This document shows, piece by piece, positions 27,033 through 36,316 of a DNA stretch of 64,000 bases. A program made the position numbers and the translations under genes. A model generated the notes under the pieces. That model searched no databases and had not been told where the DNA came from. It saw nothing but the letters and a program-made list of their open reading frames with translations. This DNA comes from Litoribacter ruber (GTDB taxonomy: Bacteria > Bacteroidota > Bacteroidia > Cytophagales > Cyclobacteriaceae): assembly GCF_018500185.1 (NCBI RefSeq), contig NZ_JAHBGI010000003.1, positions 248,001-312,000 on the forward strand, read 5' to 3'. The number at the start of each line of letters is the position of its first letter. Within the stretch, counting starts at the first letter, position 1.

Positions 27033-28799
27033 TTAATGGTGGTGTTGGGCTTCTGCTGAAGCAGCCTTCTTGTCGGCATAGTTCAACTTACCTTTTTCAT
27101 ATGTTTTCTTCACTTCCCCACATGAAAGCATCATGTCCCCATAATATGGATTTTTAATCTCGCTCTCGGCACTAAGCCAGAAAGCACCTTGATCATCAAA
27201 TGCCATAGGGCAAAACTGCTTGTAGAGCTTGTCTTGCTCTATTCCAAAATATTCCACAGTCTCAATAAGGTGCTCTGAAAGTATTTCAAAGGCCTCTCTT
27301 TGCAATTCCACATCATTTCTTTCTGCGATTGATTGTGAACTTGTCTGCATGGATTTATGCAACGGCATATAAATATTATGGGCTTTTTCATCGAGCAACT
27401 TCATATCCACTGCACCCAAGGCTTGGGTGACACGAAGGGAGGATTTAGCCGCAGCATCAGGCTCTGTTTCTACCAAAGCATCCTTTAGCTCCAAATAACT
27501 ATTCACCAATGCCCCAATCTGCTTTCTAAAAGCATCAGGCACTTCCAAGGTCTTGGCCTCCGGCCTCCCCATCATGCTGTAATTGCCCGACAATTGAGCA
27601 GCAGCATCAATGGCAAATACCCCATTGGACACAATTTTATCCCCGCTGCTTACGCCGGATAGAACCTGGTATTGGTCTCCAACTCTTGATCCCAATTGCA
27701 CTTCTACCATTTCAAAGGCTGGTGCATCAGCTGTACCCCTTTGCACATACACTACCGATCTTTTGCCCGTCCAAAGCACCGAAGACCTTGGAATCATTAG
27801 GGTGCTTTCCCCTTGTGCTTGCTGTCCACCATGTACGGTGGCATTCACAAACATTTCCGGTTTTAGTTGTTGACCAGGATTAGAGACCTCTGCCCTCACT
27901 GATACTGTACGGGTTTCAGGGTTGATGATGGGGTCAATATAATTTACGGTTCCTTTAAACTCCTTTCCGGGAATTGCATTGACGGTAAAGGTCAATTGGT
28001 TTCCTTTGCTAAGCCATCCAAGGTCTGACTCGTAGGCATCAAGCATAACCCAAACTCGGCTCAAATCAACAATTTCAAAAAGGACCGTTCCTCGGGAAAT
28101 GAAATCCCCAACGGCTATATTCCGAGCAGTGACGTATCCGCTGGCATTGGCGTAGATTTCAAAAGTGCTATTCACTTCTCCCTGTGCTTCTATTTCTTCA
28201 ATTTGCTTATCGGAAACTCTCCACAACCGCAACTTTTCCCTAGCCGCCTCATACAGCATCGGCTGTCTCTCCTTCATCCGGCTGGCTTCCAGAAGCTCTT
28301 TTTGGGCGTTTATCAAGTCAGGAGAGTAAACACTCGCCAACCTTTCTCCCCGTTTTACTTCTTGGCCGGTAAAACTGACATAAAGCTTATCGATCCTTCC
28401 CGAAAAATCAGCGGCAATACTATTGACTTGCTGCTCATCCGGCTGGATCTTACCACTTAGGCGCACCTGCTGAGCAGTACCGCCCTCGGTAACCCTAACT
28501 ACGGCCACATTGGCCAAGGCCACAGCTTCAGGTGTCATTTCAAATACCATTGGATCGGAGGCACCGCCATTCCTGGAGGCCACAGGAGTCAAGTCCATTC
28601 CACAGAGGGGGCATTGACCCGGCCCCTCTTGCCGGATTTGCGGGTGCATGCTGCAGGTGTATTCACTCACTGCATCACCACTGTGGGCATGTCCCTCGTG
28701 GTCATTGCCCGAGGGGCTCAGGCTCCAGCCAATGATCGCCCCAAAAAAGAGGCAACCCAAGGCAATGATCAGAATCTGTTTTCTATTTATATTTTCCAT
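27033..28799 (-). CDS. cusB: CusB-like efflux RND adaptor with HMBD and DUF3347 domains
   Basis: 588 residues, longer than enterobacterial CusB (~400). An N-terminal membrane anchor (~10-28) leads to a heavy-metal-binding domain (~48-72, YTCSMHPQIRQEGPG then CPLCGMDL). Next is the adaptor core: lipoyl/barrel-sandwich and hairpin (~120-240), beta-barrel (RVWVMLDAYESDL, TVNYIDPIINPETRTVSVRAEV) and membrane-proximal domain up to ~410. The C-terminal DUF3347 domain (~420-560) ends FCPMAFDDQGAFW ... NPYYGDMMLSCG, followed by a His-tipped tail (QHHH). It links the CusA pump to the TolC-like channel and likely delivers Cu(I)/Ag(I) to CusA. Eight nt separate it from the upstream TolC gene. Confidence 0.93.
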   Translation of the reverse strand: MENINRKQILIIALGCLFFGAIIGWSLSPSGNDHEGHAHSGDAVSEYTCSMHPQIRQEGPGQCPLCGMDLTPVASRNGGASDPMVFEMTPEAVALANVAVVRVTEGGTAQQVRLSGKIQPDEQQVNSIAADFSGRIDKLYVSFTGQEVKRGERLASVYSPDLINAQKELLEASRMKERQPMLYEAAREKLRLWRVSDKQIEEIEAQGEVNSTFEIYANASGYVTARNIAVGDFISRGTVLFEIVDLSRVWVMLDAYESDLGWLSKGNQLTFTVNAIPGKEFKGTVNYIDPIINPETRTVSVRAEVSNPGQQLKPEMFVNATVHGGQQAQGESTLMIPRSSVLWTGKRSVVYVQRGTADAPAFEMVEVQLGSRVGDQYQVLSGVSSGDKIVSNGVFAIDAAAQLSGNYSMMGRPEAKTLEVPDAFRKQIGALVNSYLELKDALVETEPDAAAKSSLRVTQALGAVDMKLLDEKAHNIYMPLHKSMQTSSQSIAERNDVELQREAFEILSEHLIETVEYFGIEQDKLYKQFCPMAFDDQGAFWLSAESEIKNPYYGDMMLSCGEVKKTYEKGKLNYADKKAASAEAQHHH

Positions 28800-28807
28800 A
28801 TCGGTAA

Positions 28808-30313
28808 TTATTCCCTTATTCCTTTAGCCACTAGCATGTCCAGCATAGCATAGGCCGTATGCTGGTTCACAATGGCACTTATCAATTCAAGTCTGTAATC
28901 CAAAAGCTCCCGCTGAACGGAAAGCAACTCCTCGAATGAGGATCCTTCATTTGCATATGCGGTCACCATGAGATCCAGCGCCTGCTGGGTCAACTCTACT
29001 TGCTCATCCAACAGCAGAACCTTGCGCTCCGAGTCCCTGATTTCCCGTATAGTCTCTTCTAACTGAACAAGTAATTCGTTCTCAGCATTCTCCTTCTGAT
29101 ATTGAATTGCCTCCCTATTATACCGGGCTTCGCTCTGAGCGGCCTTGTATTTCTTTCTGTAGATAGGCAATGAAAGCGTCACCATGGGCATGATCATATT
29201 GTTGCCCATCCCCGATGGCATGTACTCCATGGATCCTGAACCTCCTGGAAAACCCATTTCCGCTCTAGGTGAGAACACCATATAATTGGCCCCAACCCCG
29301 ATCATTGGTCTTCCATCCAGTTTGGCCATCTGTTCCTGCTTTGAAAATACTTCAGCCTCTGCTTCCAGCATTTTTAACATGGGATTGTCCTGCATAACAC
29401 TGTCGATGAAGCTTTCCCCATTAAAGGCTAAAATTCTTGGGCTAAGATCCTGCTCAAGTTGGATTTCGGCAGTTGACTCTGTTCCCAGAAGCTTGTTGAA
29501 GCGGAACATGAGTGGCCGCTTTTTATCAGCTAGCGTCTCCAGCTGACTTTCCATGGATCTAATCTGAATCTGTAGCCTGAGTACGTCGGAAAGTTTTCCT
29601 CCTGAGCTACCACCTCCCATTTCATTCATGCCTCCACCGGAACCGCCCATATCTCGTCGATCAGCCGCACCAGATGAACCTGCCCCAGCTTGACCCATGC
29701 TCATCCCGCTACTACGGGGACTGCTCACATTGGAACCAGCCGCCCTTACGGCAGTGGACGCACTGGAGGTGGCTCCACCGATATTACCTCCTCGGTAGCG
29801 AATAAGTGCAAGTCTTTCCATGGTGCGTAGAATTTCCAAGTTATCTTCCGTAATCTCAATCTCTTTCTGCAAGAGATGAAGCTCATAGTAAGTGGACTTC
29901 ACTTCGAAGAACAACTGGTTTTTGGATTCACGAAACTGCTCATAGGAAGCATTAGCCATTAAACTGGCTTCATCTTTTTGGGTGCGCAACATGCCAAACC
30001 AGGGAAACATCTGCATGATGCTGATGTCCGCCCGCTGATTTCCCATCAGTCGCTCCATAGGCTGAAGAAATACGCCCAAGGAAAGCTCTGGATCGGGAAG
30101 GCTGCCCACTTGGGGCACCCTTTCCAGGTTGGCTAGATACCGCTGGAAATTCGCTCTTACTTCCGGGTTATTTTCCCCAGCCTGGATCAAATATTCCTCT
30201 ATTTGTTGAGCTTGACCTAGCACAGCCAGCAATACTAGAACTACCGAAAGAAATGCTTTCTTAAGGGAAGCGCCAGCTATTTGAATCTTACGAATTGATA
30301 TGACTTTTTCCAT
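28808..30313 (-). CDS. CusC-like TolC-family outer-membrane channel with Gly/Ser/Met insert
   Basis: 501 residues with a signal peptide ending GQAQ (~residue 36) and two outer-membrane-efflux repeats. The first repeat is interrupted at ~175-240 by a low-complexity block rich in Gly, Ser and Met (RSSGMSMGQAGAGSSG, MGGSGGGMNEMGGGSS). In TolC homologues this is the helix-turn-helix of the periplasmic tip (the 'RY-x-G...DVL' turn), the site that meets the adaptor; the second turn (AYANEGSSFEELLSVQ) is normal. It also has a Met-rich stretch near 350 (MEYMPSGMGNNMIMPM). The start overlaps the cusA stop by 1 nt (TAATG). Confidence 0.9.
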   Translation of the reverse strand: MEKVISIRKIQIAGASLKKAFLSVVLVLLAVLGQAQQIEEYLIQAGENNPEVRANFQRYLANLERVPQVGSLPDPELSLGVFLQPMERLMGNQRADISIMQMFPWFGMLRTQKDEASLMANASYEQFRESKNQLFFEVKSTYYELHLLQKEIEITEDNLEILRTMERLALIRYRGGNIGGATSSASTAVRAAGSNVSSPRSSGMSMGQAGAGSSGAADRRDMGGSGGGMNEMGGGSSGGKLSDVLRLQIQIRSMESQLETLADKKRPLMFRFNKLLGTESTAEIQLEQDLSPRILAFNGESFIDSVMQDNPMLKMLEAEAEVFSKQEQMAKLDGRPMIGVGANYMVFSPRAEMGFPGGSGSMEYMPSGMGNNMIMPMVTLSLPIYRKKYKAAQSEARYNREAIQYQKENAENELLVQLEETIREIRDSERKVLLLDEQVELTQQALDLMVTAYANEGSSFEELLSVQRELLDYRLELISAIVNQHTAYAMLDMLVAKGIRE

Positions 30314-33300
30314 TAATCCTTAAGTTTTCTTTCCTCATTCCAAGCATAAAGCACCGGAACGATCAATAATGAAATCAATGCAAAGCTCATCCCCCCAAAT
30401 GCCGGAATGGCCATAGGGATCATGATATCCGAACCCCTACCGGTAGAAGTAAGGATTGGCAATAGAGCCAGAATAGTAGTAGCAGTGGTCATCAAACATG
30501 GCCTGATGCGTTTTAAGCCCGCACTTACTACTGCTTTTCTCACCTGAGCTCTATTTTCTGGCTTGGACCTTTCAAAGCTTTGCGTGAGGTAAGTCCCCAT
30601 GACCACCCCATCATCCGTGGCTATCCCAAAAAGAGCGATAAACCCTACCCATACGGCTACACTCAAGTTGACCGTACTCATTTGAAACAGCTCACGCATA
30701 TTGGTGCCCAGTAGGTTGACATCGAAAAACCAGGTTTGCCCATACAGCCAAAGCATCAGAAAACCTCCCGCAAACGCCATCGCTATAGCTGTAAATATCA
30801 TAAGAGCCACGGCTGTGGATCTGAATTGGAAATAAAGAATGAGGAAAATCACTGTTAAACACAGCGGGATCACAATGGCCAACCTTTTTTCGGCCCTGAC
30901 CTGATTTTCGTAATTTCCGCTGAAGTTATATGTTACCCCAGCCGGCACCTCAAGCTCTCTAGAGGCAATTTTTTGCTTAATGTACCTATCAGCATCCTCC
31001 ACTACACTCACCTCGGCATACCCGTCTTGCCTGTCAAATAAAACATATCCAACCAAGAAGGAATCCTCCCCGCGGATCATCATCGGCCCGGGTCGGTAGG
31101 TTACCTCAGCTATCTGTTGAAGGGGAATTTGCCCACCTGAAGGGGTGTTGACCAATAGTCTGGAAATTGCATCAGGGTCATCGCGGTATTCACGTGCAAA
31201 TCTTGCACGGATGGCATATCGCTCTCTTCCTTCCACAGTGGTCGACAGTGTCATGCCTCCTACGGCAATCTCAATAAATTCCTGCACGTCCGACACATTC
31301 AACCCATATCTACCCATGGCTACCCTATCCAAGTTAATCTCTAGATATGGCTTTCCTAGAGACCTATCCGCAAATACAGCGGCAGGTTTTACTGACGGCA
31401 CTTCCTTTAATAAATTTTCCAGACTCAAGCTGAACGCTTCGATAGTCTCCAAATCAGGGCCATACACTTTCATTCCCATAGGTGCTCGCATTCCAGTCTG
31501 CAACATGACCAACCTAGTTTCGATCGGTTGTAATTTTGGTGCGGATGTCACCCCTGGGAGATTGGATGTACGGCTTTGGATTTCATTCCAGATGTCATTT
31601 GGACTCTTAATTTCATCACGCCACTGCCTAAAGTGAAGCCCTTTGCTATCCGGCACTAGGTACCGTTGGATATTGCGCTGAACACCCCTGGCTCTTCTAT
31701 CCTCCATTGGCCGCTCTTCCCCATCAAAAATCTTTTGCTCCGAACGGTCAAATAACCACTCCTGCTCATCCACGTTAAGCAGGTAATGCCCATCGCCATT
31801 CACTGCAAACCTTAATTTATTGGCCTGCTCATCCTGTATGAATTCTGTTTTGTAGTTGATCACATTTTCATACATGGACATTGGTGCAGGATCAAGGGGG
31901 CTTTCGGCTCGGCCAGCTTTCCCTACCACTGTCTCTACCTCTGGGATGGCCTGAACCAGCATATCCAGCTGCTTAAGGATTTCCATATTGGCCTCCACCC
32001 CTGAGTGGGGCATGGAGGTTGGCATTAGCAAAAATGAGCCTTCATTCAGTGCCGGCATAAATTCTTTACCCATGCCAGGAAATGCATGTGCCATAGAAGA
32101 CCAAGCCTTATTCGTCCGCACATTATACCCTACTTCATCTAGGGCTCTTGGCACAAAAGCAAACACATTGGCAAATCCCATCCAAATGAGCAACGCTAGC
32201 AGCATTATGGTTAAAGGCAAAGCCATGAAAGTCTTTTTATATTCCAAGCACCATATAAGAATAGATTTATAGAATCTGATAAAAATTCTAAATAAGCCCA
32301 ATATCAAACCTATCACTGCTATAATAAAGATAAAGTTAACTAGGGCCGATTGAGATAGACCCAATGGGCGCCACTCCAATGCCAGCAGGAAGGATACTGC
32401 AATTACTACAATGGTAATCGTAATGGCATCTTTGAATTTGCCATCAAAGAATTTCTCAGAGTAGTAGGTGTGAAACAGGTTATTTAACCCCAATGCAAGC
32501 AACACTAAACCTGCCCATGGCATTACAAACAAAATGGCCAAGCCCGCCAATGTCAGCAAGAAATTGGCAATCGTTTTTGCTTTTCTGGATTTCAATTGAG
32601 CTCCAAACAACCAATGGGCAAAAGCCGGCATAAATACCAAGGTAAATATCAAAGCCGCCACCAAGGCAAACGTCTTGGTATAAGCCAACGGCCCAAATAG
32701 CTTACCTTCTGCCGCCTGCAAAGTAAAGACAGGTAAAAAGCTGACAATGGTGGTCATCACAGCGGTCAAAATTGCTGAAGCTACTTCCGTAGTGGCCTCA
32801 TAAATAATCGTAAGCTTGGATTTGGTAGTATCCCCAATCCCCAAATGCCTCAGGATATTTTCACTCAGAATAATCCCCAGATCCACCATGGTCCCAATCG
32901 CAATGGCAATACCGGACAAGGCCACGATGTTGGCATCTACCCCCATGTATTTCATCATAATGAAACACATCAGCACAGCCAAGGGCAATAATGCAGAGAT
33001 CAACAAGCTGGCTCTTAGATTGACCACCATCACAATAATAACTATGATTGTAATCAATATCTGCAGGCTAATCGCTTCATTGAGCGTATATAGGGTTTCA
33101 TTGATCAAACCGGAGCGATCATAAAAGGGAACTATGGTAACTTTGGATACCGTGCCATCTTCCAGGGTTTTACTTGGCAGACCTGGGGAAATCTCATCGA
33201 TTTTCCTTTTCACCTCATCTATTACTGCCAAAGGGTTATCACCGTACCTGGCCACTACAACCCCACCTACAGCTTCGGCTCCGCCTTTATCCAAAATGGC

Positions 33301-34176
33301 ACGCTCTGCCCGACTGGCGGGTCCAATGTTAACTTTTGCAACGTCTTTTATTCGAAGCGGCACGTTGTTGTTCATTCTCACAACCGCCTGCTCAATATCG
33401 TCCAAGCTCTTCACATAGCCTAAACCGCGGACGATGTACTCCACCTTGTTGACCTCCATGGTATTGGCCCCCACGTCCAGGTTGGATTTCCGGACCGCGT
33501 CCATTACTTCCATCATGGACACATTGTTGGCTTTCATAGCATCGGGGTCAAGGTCCACCTGGTATTCCTTGACGTGTCCACCTATGCTGGCCACTTCCGC
33601 AACTCCCTTTGCTCCTGAAAGTCCGTATTTCACATAGAAATCCTGGATGGTCCTCAATTCATGTAGATCCCAGCCTCCTGCCGGATTGCCCTTTTCATCT
33701 CGGCCTTCCAGGGTATAGAAATAAACCTGACCCAATCCCGTGGCATCGGGACCTAACTGGGGCTGTACCCCTTCTGGAAGAAGCCCAGCTGGCAAAGAGT
33801 TCAACTTTTCCAAAATCCGGCTTCGACTCCAGTAAAACTCCACATCTTCTTCGAAAATGAGGTAAATACTGCTGAAGCCAAACATGGAAGTACTCCGGAT
33901 GGATTTTACTCCGGGCATGCCCAGTAAGGCCGTGGTGAGCGGATAGGTGATCTGGTCCTCTACGTCTTGAGGGGATTTGCCCATCCAGTCGGTGAAGACA
34001 ATTTGCTGGTTTTCACCTATGTCGGGAATGGCATCTACGGGCACCGGATCACTGGGCAAAAACCCAGTATCCCATCTAAATGGGGCTACGATAATTCCCC
34101 AAGCCACTATTATAAGTAGCAGCAAAACCGTCACGAGCCTATTCTCGAGAAAGAATTTGATAATAGAATTGAGCAT
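30313..34176 (-). CDS. cusA: CusA/CzcA-family heavy-metal RND efflux pump
   Basis: 1287-residue inner-membrane proton-driven pump for Cu(I)/Ag(I) across the envelope. Seen: N-terminal helix, the PN/PC porter domains, TM4 with GIAIAIGTMVDLGIILSEN (Asp432), and the C-terminal TMs (FGIATDDGVVMGTYL). The Met triad of E. coli CusA appears conserved: Met718 (LLMPT), Met768 (APMSMYE) and Met891 (VMLQTGM), favouring Cu/Ag over Zn/Co. The protein is ~240 residues longer than CusA: about four extra hydrophobic helices at ~535-670 and a hydrophilic insert at ~780-845. Part of the HYC_CC_PP-cusA-tolC-cusB-DUF3347-DUF2911 operon. Confidence 0.95.
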   Translation of the reverse strand: MLNSIIKFFLENRLVTVLLLLIIVAWGIIVAPFRWDTGFLPSDPVPVDAIPDIGENQQIVFTDWMGKSPQDVEDQITYPLTTALLGMPGVKSIRSTSMFGFSSIYLIFEEDVEFYWSRSRILEKLNSLPAGLLPEGVQPQLGPDATGLGQVYFYTLEGRDEKGNPAGGWDLHELRTIQDFYVKYGLSGAKGVAEVASIGGHVKEYQVDLDPDAMKANNVSMMEVMDAVRKSNLDVGANTMEVNKVEYIVRGLGYVKSLDDIEQAVVRMNNNVPLRIKDVAKVNIGPASRAERAILDKGGAEAVGGVVVARYGDNPLAVIDEVKRKIDEISPGLPSKTLEDGTVSKVTIVPFYDRSGLINETLYTLNEAISLQILITIIVIIVMVVNLRASLLISALLPLAVLMCFIMMKYMGVDANIVALSGIAIAIGTMVDLGIILSENILRHLGIGDTTKSKLTIIYEATTEVASAILTAVMTTIVSFLPVFTLQAAEGKLFGPLAYTKTFALVAALIFTLVFMPAFAHWLFGAQLKSRKAKTIANFLLTLAGLAILFVMPWAGLVLLALGLNNLFHTYYSEKFFDGKFKDAITITIVVIAVSFLLALEWRPLGLSQSALVNFIFIIAVIGLILGLFRIFIRFYKSILIWCLEYKKTFMALPLTIMLLALLIWMGFANVFAFVPRALDEVGYNVRTNKAWSSMAHAFPGMGKEFMPALNEGSFLLMPTSMPHSGVEANMEILKQLDMLVQAIPEVETVVGKAGRAESPLDPAPMSMYENVINYKTEFIQDEQANKLRFAVNGDGHYLLNVDEQEWLFDRSEQKIFDGEERPMEDRRARGVQRNIQRYLVPDSKGLHFRQWRDEIKSPNDIWNEIQSRTSNLPGVTSAPKLQPIETRLVMLQTGMRAPMGMKVYGPDLETIEAFSLSLENLLKEVPSVKPAAVFADRSLGKPYLEINLDRVAMGRYGLNVSDVQEFIEIAVGGMTLSTTVEGRERYAIRARFAREYRDDPDAISRLLVNTPSGGQIPLQQIAEVTYRPGPMMIRGEDSFLVGYVLFDRQDGYAEVSVVEDADRYIKQKIASRELEVPAGVTYNFSGNYENQVRAEKRLAIVIPLCLTVIFLILYFQFRSTAVALMIFTAIAMAFAGGFLMLWLYGQTWFFDVNLLGTNMRELFQMSTVNLSVAVWVGFIALFGIATDDGVVMGTYLTQSFERSKPENRAQVRKAVVSAGLKRIRPCLMTTATTILALLPILTSTGRGSDIMIPMAIPAFGGMSFALISLLIVPVLYAWNEERKLKD

Positions 34177-34266
34177 TTATAAGAATGATCAAATGAAGAA
34201 ATCTGTAAGGAAGTGCCTATAAATTCAAATGGCACAATAAGTCAACAATTGGCTGGGAGCCAATTT

Positions 34267-34653
34267 TTAAATCAAAAAAGTCTGGTTCTGGATATGAATG
34301 GGCGTCTTCCAGGCAAACAAGTCCGTTTCATCCAAGACCTCCCTATCGGGTTTTATTTCAATAGAAAGCTTTTGAAGCAATGCGATAAAATCGGAGATGG
34401 CAAAGGAAAAGTCCACTTTTTGGAACTGGTAGTCCACCAAAGCCAAGAGCACCTGATCTCTGTTTTGCTGATCCTGAAAATCAACATCTAGGCAGCAATC
34501 GGGATCAACATCCTGTTCCGAACAGCACTTTGAATGTTCATGGGACACTTTTACCGTCTCAAGCTTCTCCCCGCAATAATGCATAGAATAGCTCAAACCT
34601 GCGTTGAAGAGCAGGTAAATCATTAAAAACGATATCTTTATGAAGCGGTCCAT
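34267..34653 (-). CDS. HYC_CC_PP family protein, first gene of the copper operon
   Basis: 128 residues with a signal peptide (~1-22, FLMIYLLFNAGLSYS). The motif HYCGEKL follows directly, then a cysteine cluster (CCSEQDVDPDCCL) and a C-terminal PIHIQN. This matches the small secreted Bacteroidota family named for its HYC, CC and PP motifs, regularly found with metal-efflux genes. The His and Cys suggest periplasmic metal binding, possibly sensing or delivery. It lies 90 nt upstream of cusA; a small hairpin (AATTGGCT-GGG-AGCCAATT, 34247-34265) sits right behind its stop and may tune expression of cusA. Confidence 0.85.
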   Translation of the reverse strand: MDRFIKISFLMIYLLFNAGLSYSMHYCGEKLETVKVSHEHSKCCSEQDVDPDCCLDVDFQDQQNRDQVLLALVDYQFQKVDFSFAISDFIALLQKLSIEIKPDREVLDETDLFAWKTPIHIQNQTFLI

Positions 34654-34668
34654 GATAAATTATTGAAA

Positions 34669-34676
34669 CAAATATA
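34669..34676 (-). promoter_or_regulatory. Possible -7 element of the copper operon
   Basis: CAAATATA on the plus strand reads TATATTTG on the minus strand, an exact TAnnTTTG match 16 nt before the HYC_CC_PP start. No -33 box was found at the usual distance, which could mean activator dependence. Confidence 0.4.
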
Positions 34677-34763
34677 ACAAATGCTGATTACTTCGCTTTA
34701 TATTTTTTTGGTAATTTTTAATAGGACCCAGACTTACCTAAATTTGGGGTGTAATATTTGACC

Positions 34764-35840
34764 ATGGGAAGTTTAATAATCAACGGGGAAAAGATCCCAT
34801 TTACTGACATTGCAACAGGTTCTTATAAGTCGACCGATCCTTATTTTCAACAATCACTTGATTATTGCAAGGCTTGGCTTTTGGGAAAAGAAACCTTTGA
34901 ACTCCAAACCTCAGGATCTACGGGTAAACCCAAAACAATTACCGTTGCCAGAATCCAGATGGAAGCGAGTGCCAAGGGAACAGGACAATTTTTCAATATA
35001 CAAAAAGGTGCAAGCCTGCTATGCTGCCTGAACACGGAAATGATTGCTGGCAAAATGATGCTGGTGAGAGGAATGGAATGGGATGCAGATGTAATGCTCT
35101 TAAAACCAATCGCCAATCCTTTGGCCGAGATAGGGGGGGCAAGATTTGATTTTTCAGCTATGGTTCCGTTGCAACTGGAAAATGTGATCAACAACGCCGA
35201 CACAAGCTCAAAATTAAGTGACATTACTTACCTCATCATAGGCGGCGCTCCCATGAGCGAAATCTTAAGAAAAAGAGCTTCAGCCTACCCTAATTCCATT
35301 TATCAAACTTTTGGAATGACTGAGACGGTCAGCCATGTAGCTTTGGCCAAAGTGGGGCTCCAGCAATCCCCTGTGTATAAGGCCTTGCCGGGTGTGAAGT
35401 TTGGTCAAACTGAGGACCGCAGATTGGTGATATCTTCCCCAATGGGCAGGGAAAACCGACTCGAAACCAATGATATTGTGCAACTTATATCTGACGAGGA
35501 ATTTATCTGGATAGGCCGCGCGGATTTTGCAATCAACTCCGGCGGGGTCAAAATTCATCCTGAAGAAATTGAAAATCAAATACTTCCTGTTTTGGAGAAA
35601 ACATTTCCTGGAAAAAATTATTTTATTTTTGGGCTTCCCGATGACACCCTGGGCCAAAAAGTCTGTTTGCTCATAGAAAATGGCCAAGTCGGTGAAAATC
35701 AGGCAAGGGATTTGCAAATGCAGATTCAAGCCCTTGTTTCCAAGTATGCAGTTCCAAAAGCGGTCTTTTTTTTAGAACATTTTGAAGTGACAGCATCCGG
35801 GAAAATCAATAGGCGAGCAACTATTGAACGATTAGCGTAA
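34764..35840 (+). CDS. menE: AMP-binding acyl-CoA synthetase, probable o-succinylbenzoate-CoA ligase
   Basis: Starts at ATG 34764 (an in-frame TTG lies at 34758), giving ~358 residues, short for the ANL superfamily but typical of MenE in Bacteroidota. Seen: the P-loop LQTSGSTGKPKTI, IGGAPMSE, the adenylation motif IYQTFGMTETVSHVAL, IWIGRADFAINSGGVKIHPEEIE, and the C-terminal catalytic Lys in ASGKINRRATIE. It activates o-succinylbenzoate to its CoA ester in menaquinone synthesis. No other men genes are adjacent; the family call rests on size and motifs. A -7 like TAAATTTG lies at 34739-34746. DUF2141 follows after 1 nt. Confidence 0.8.
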   Translation: MGSLIINGEKIPFTDIATGSYKSTDPYFQQSLDYCKAWLLGKETFELQTSGSTGKPKTITVARIQMEASAKGTGQFFNIQKGASLLCCLNTEMIAGKMMLVRGMEWDADVMLLKPIANPLAEIGGARFDFSAMVPLQLENVINNADTSSKLSDITYLIIGGAPMSEILRKRASAYPNSIYQTFGMTETVSHVALAKVGLQQSPVYKALPGVKFGQTEDRRLVISSPMGRENRLETNDIVQLISDEEFIWIGRADFAINSGGVKIHPEEIENQILPVLEKTFPGKNYFIFGLPDDTLGQKVCLLIENGQVGENQARDLQMQIQALVSKYAVPKAVFFLEHFEVTASGKINRRATIERLA

Positions 35841-35841
35841 A

Positions 35842-36261
35842 ATGAAAAACATCCTGGTACTATTGGTATTGCTCATCATGATCAGACCTTCCAAAACTGA
35901 CCTCACGGTCACTATTGACAATTTAGAAAACGACAAGGGAGTAGTGCGGATACTGCTTTTTAATTCCCCTGACGGATTCCCCGACAACGATAAAAAGGCA
36001 GTGGGCAGTGCGGTGGTGAAAATCCAACACGGAAGAGCACTCTACCAGTTCAAAGACATGGCCGACGGCAACTATGCCATCTCTGCTTTTCACGATGAAA
36101 ACGAGGACGGTAAGCTGAACAAGAATCTGCTTGGAGTTCCCCAGGAAGCCTATGGTTTCTCCAACAACGCAAGCGGTACATTTGGCCCGCCCTCTTTCTC
36201 TTCGGCAGCTTTCAAAGTTGACGATGAGAATGATGTTCACGTCATGAGCCTCAAAAAATAA
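35842..36261 (+). CDS. DUF2141 secreted protein
   Basis: 139 residues with a short hydrophobic N-terminus (NILVLLVLLIMI) and a beta-rich DUF2141 domain: LTVTIDNLENDKGVVRILLF, YQFKDMADGNYAISAFHDENEDGKLNKNLLGVPQEAYGFSNN. The D-x-N-x-D-G-like acidic loop HDENEDGKLN may bind Ca2+. DUF2141 proteins are exported and uncharacterised. It abuts menE (1 nt), but that probably reflects co-transcription rather than a shared role. Confidence 0.85.
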   Translation: MKNILVLLVLLIMIRPSKTDLTVTIDNLENDKGVVRILLFNSPDGFPDNDKKAVGSAVVKIQHGRALYQFKDMADGNYAISAFHDENEDGKLNKNLLGVPQEAYGFSNNASGTFGPPSFSSAAFKVDDENDVHVMSLKK

Positions 36262-36316
36262 GACTAGATTATCAAACATCCCCTCGGCATGGATGTTTTC
36301 CAAAAAAAGAACATCG

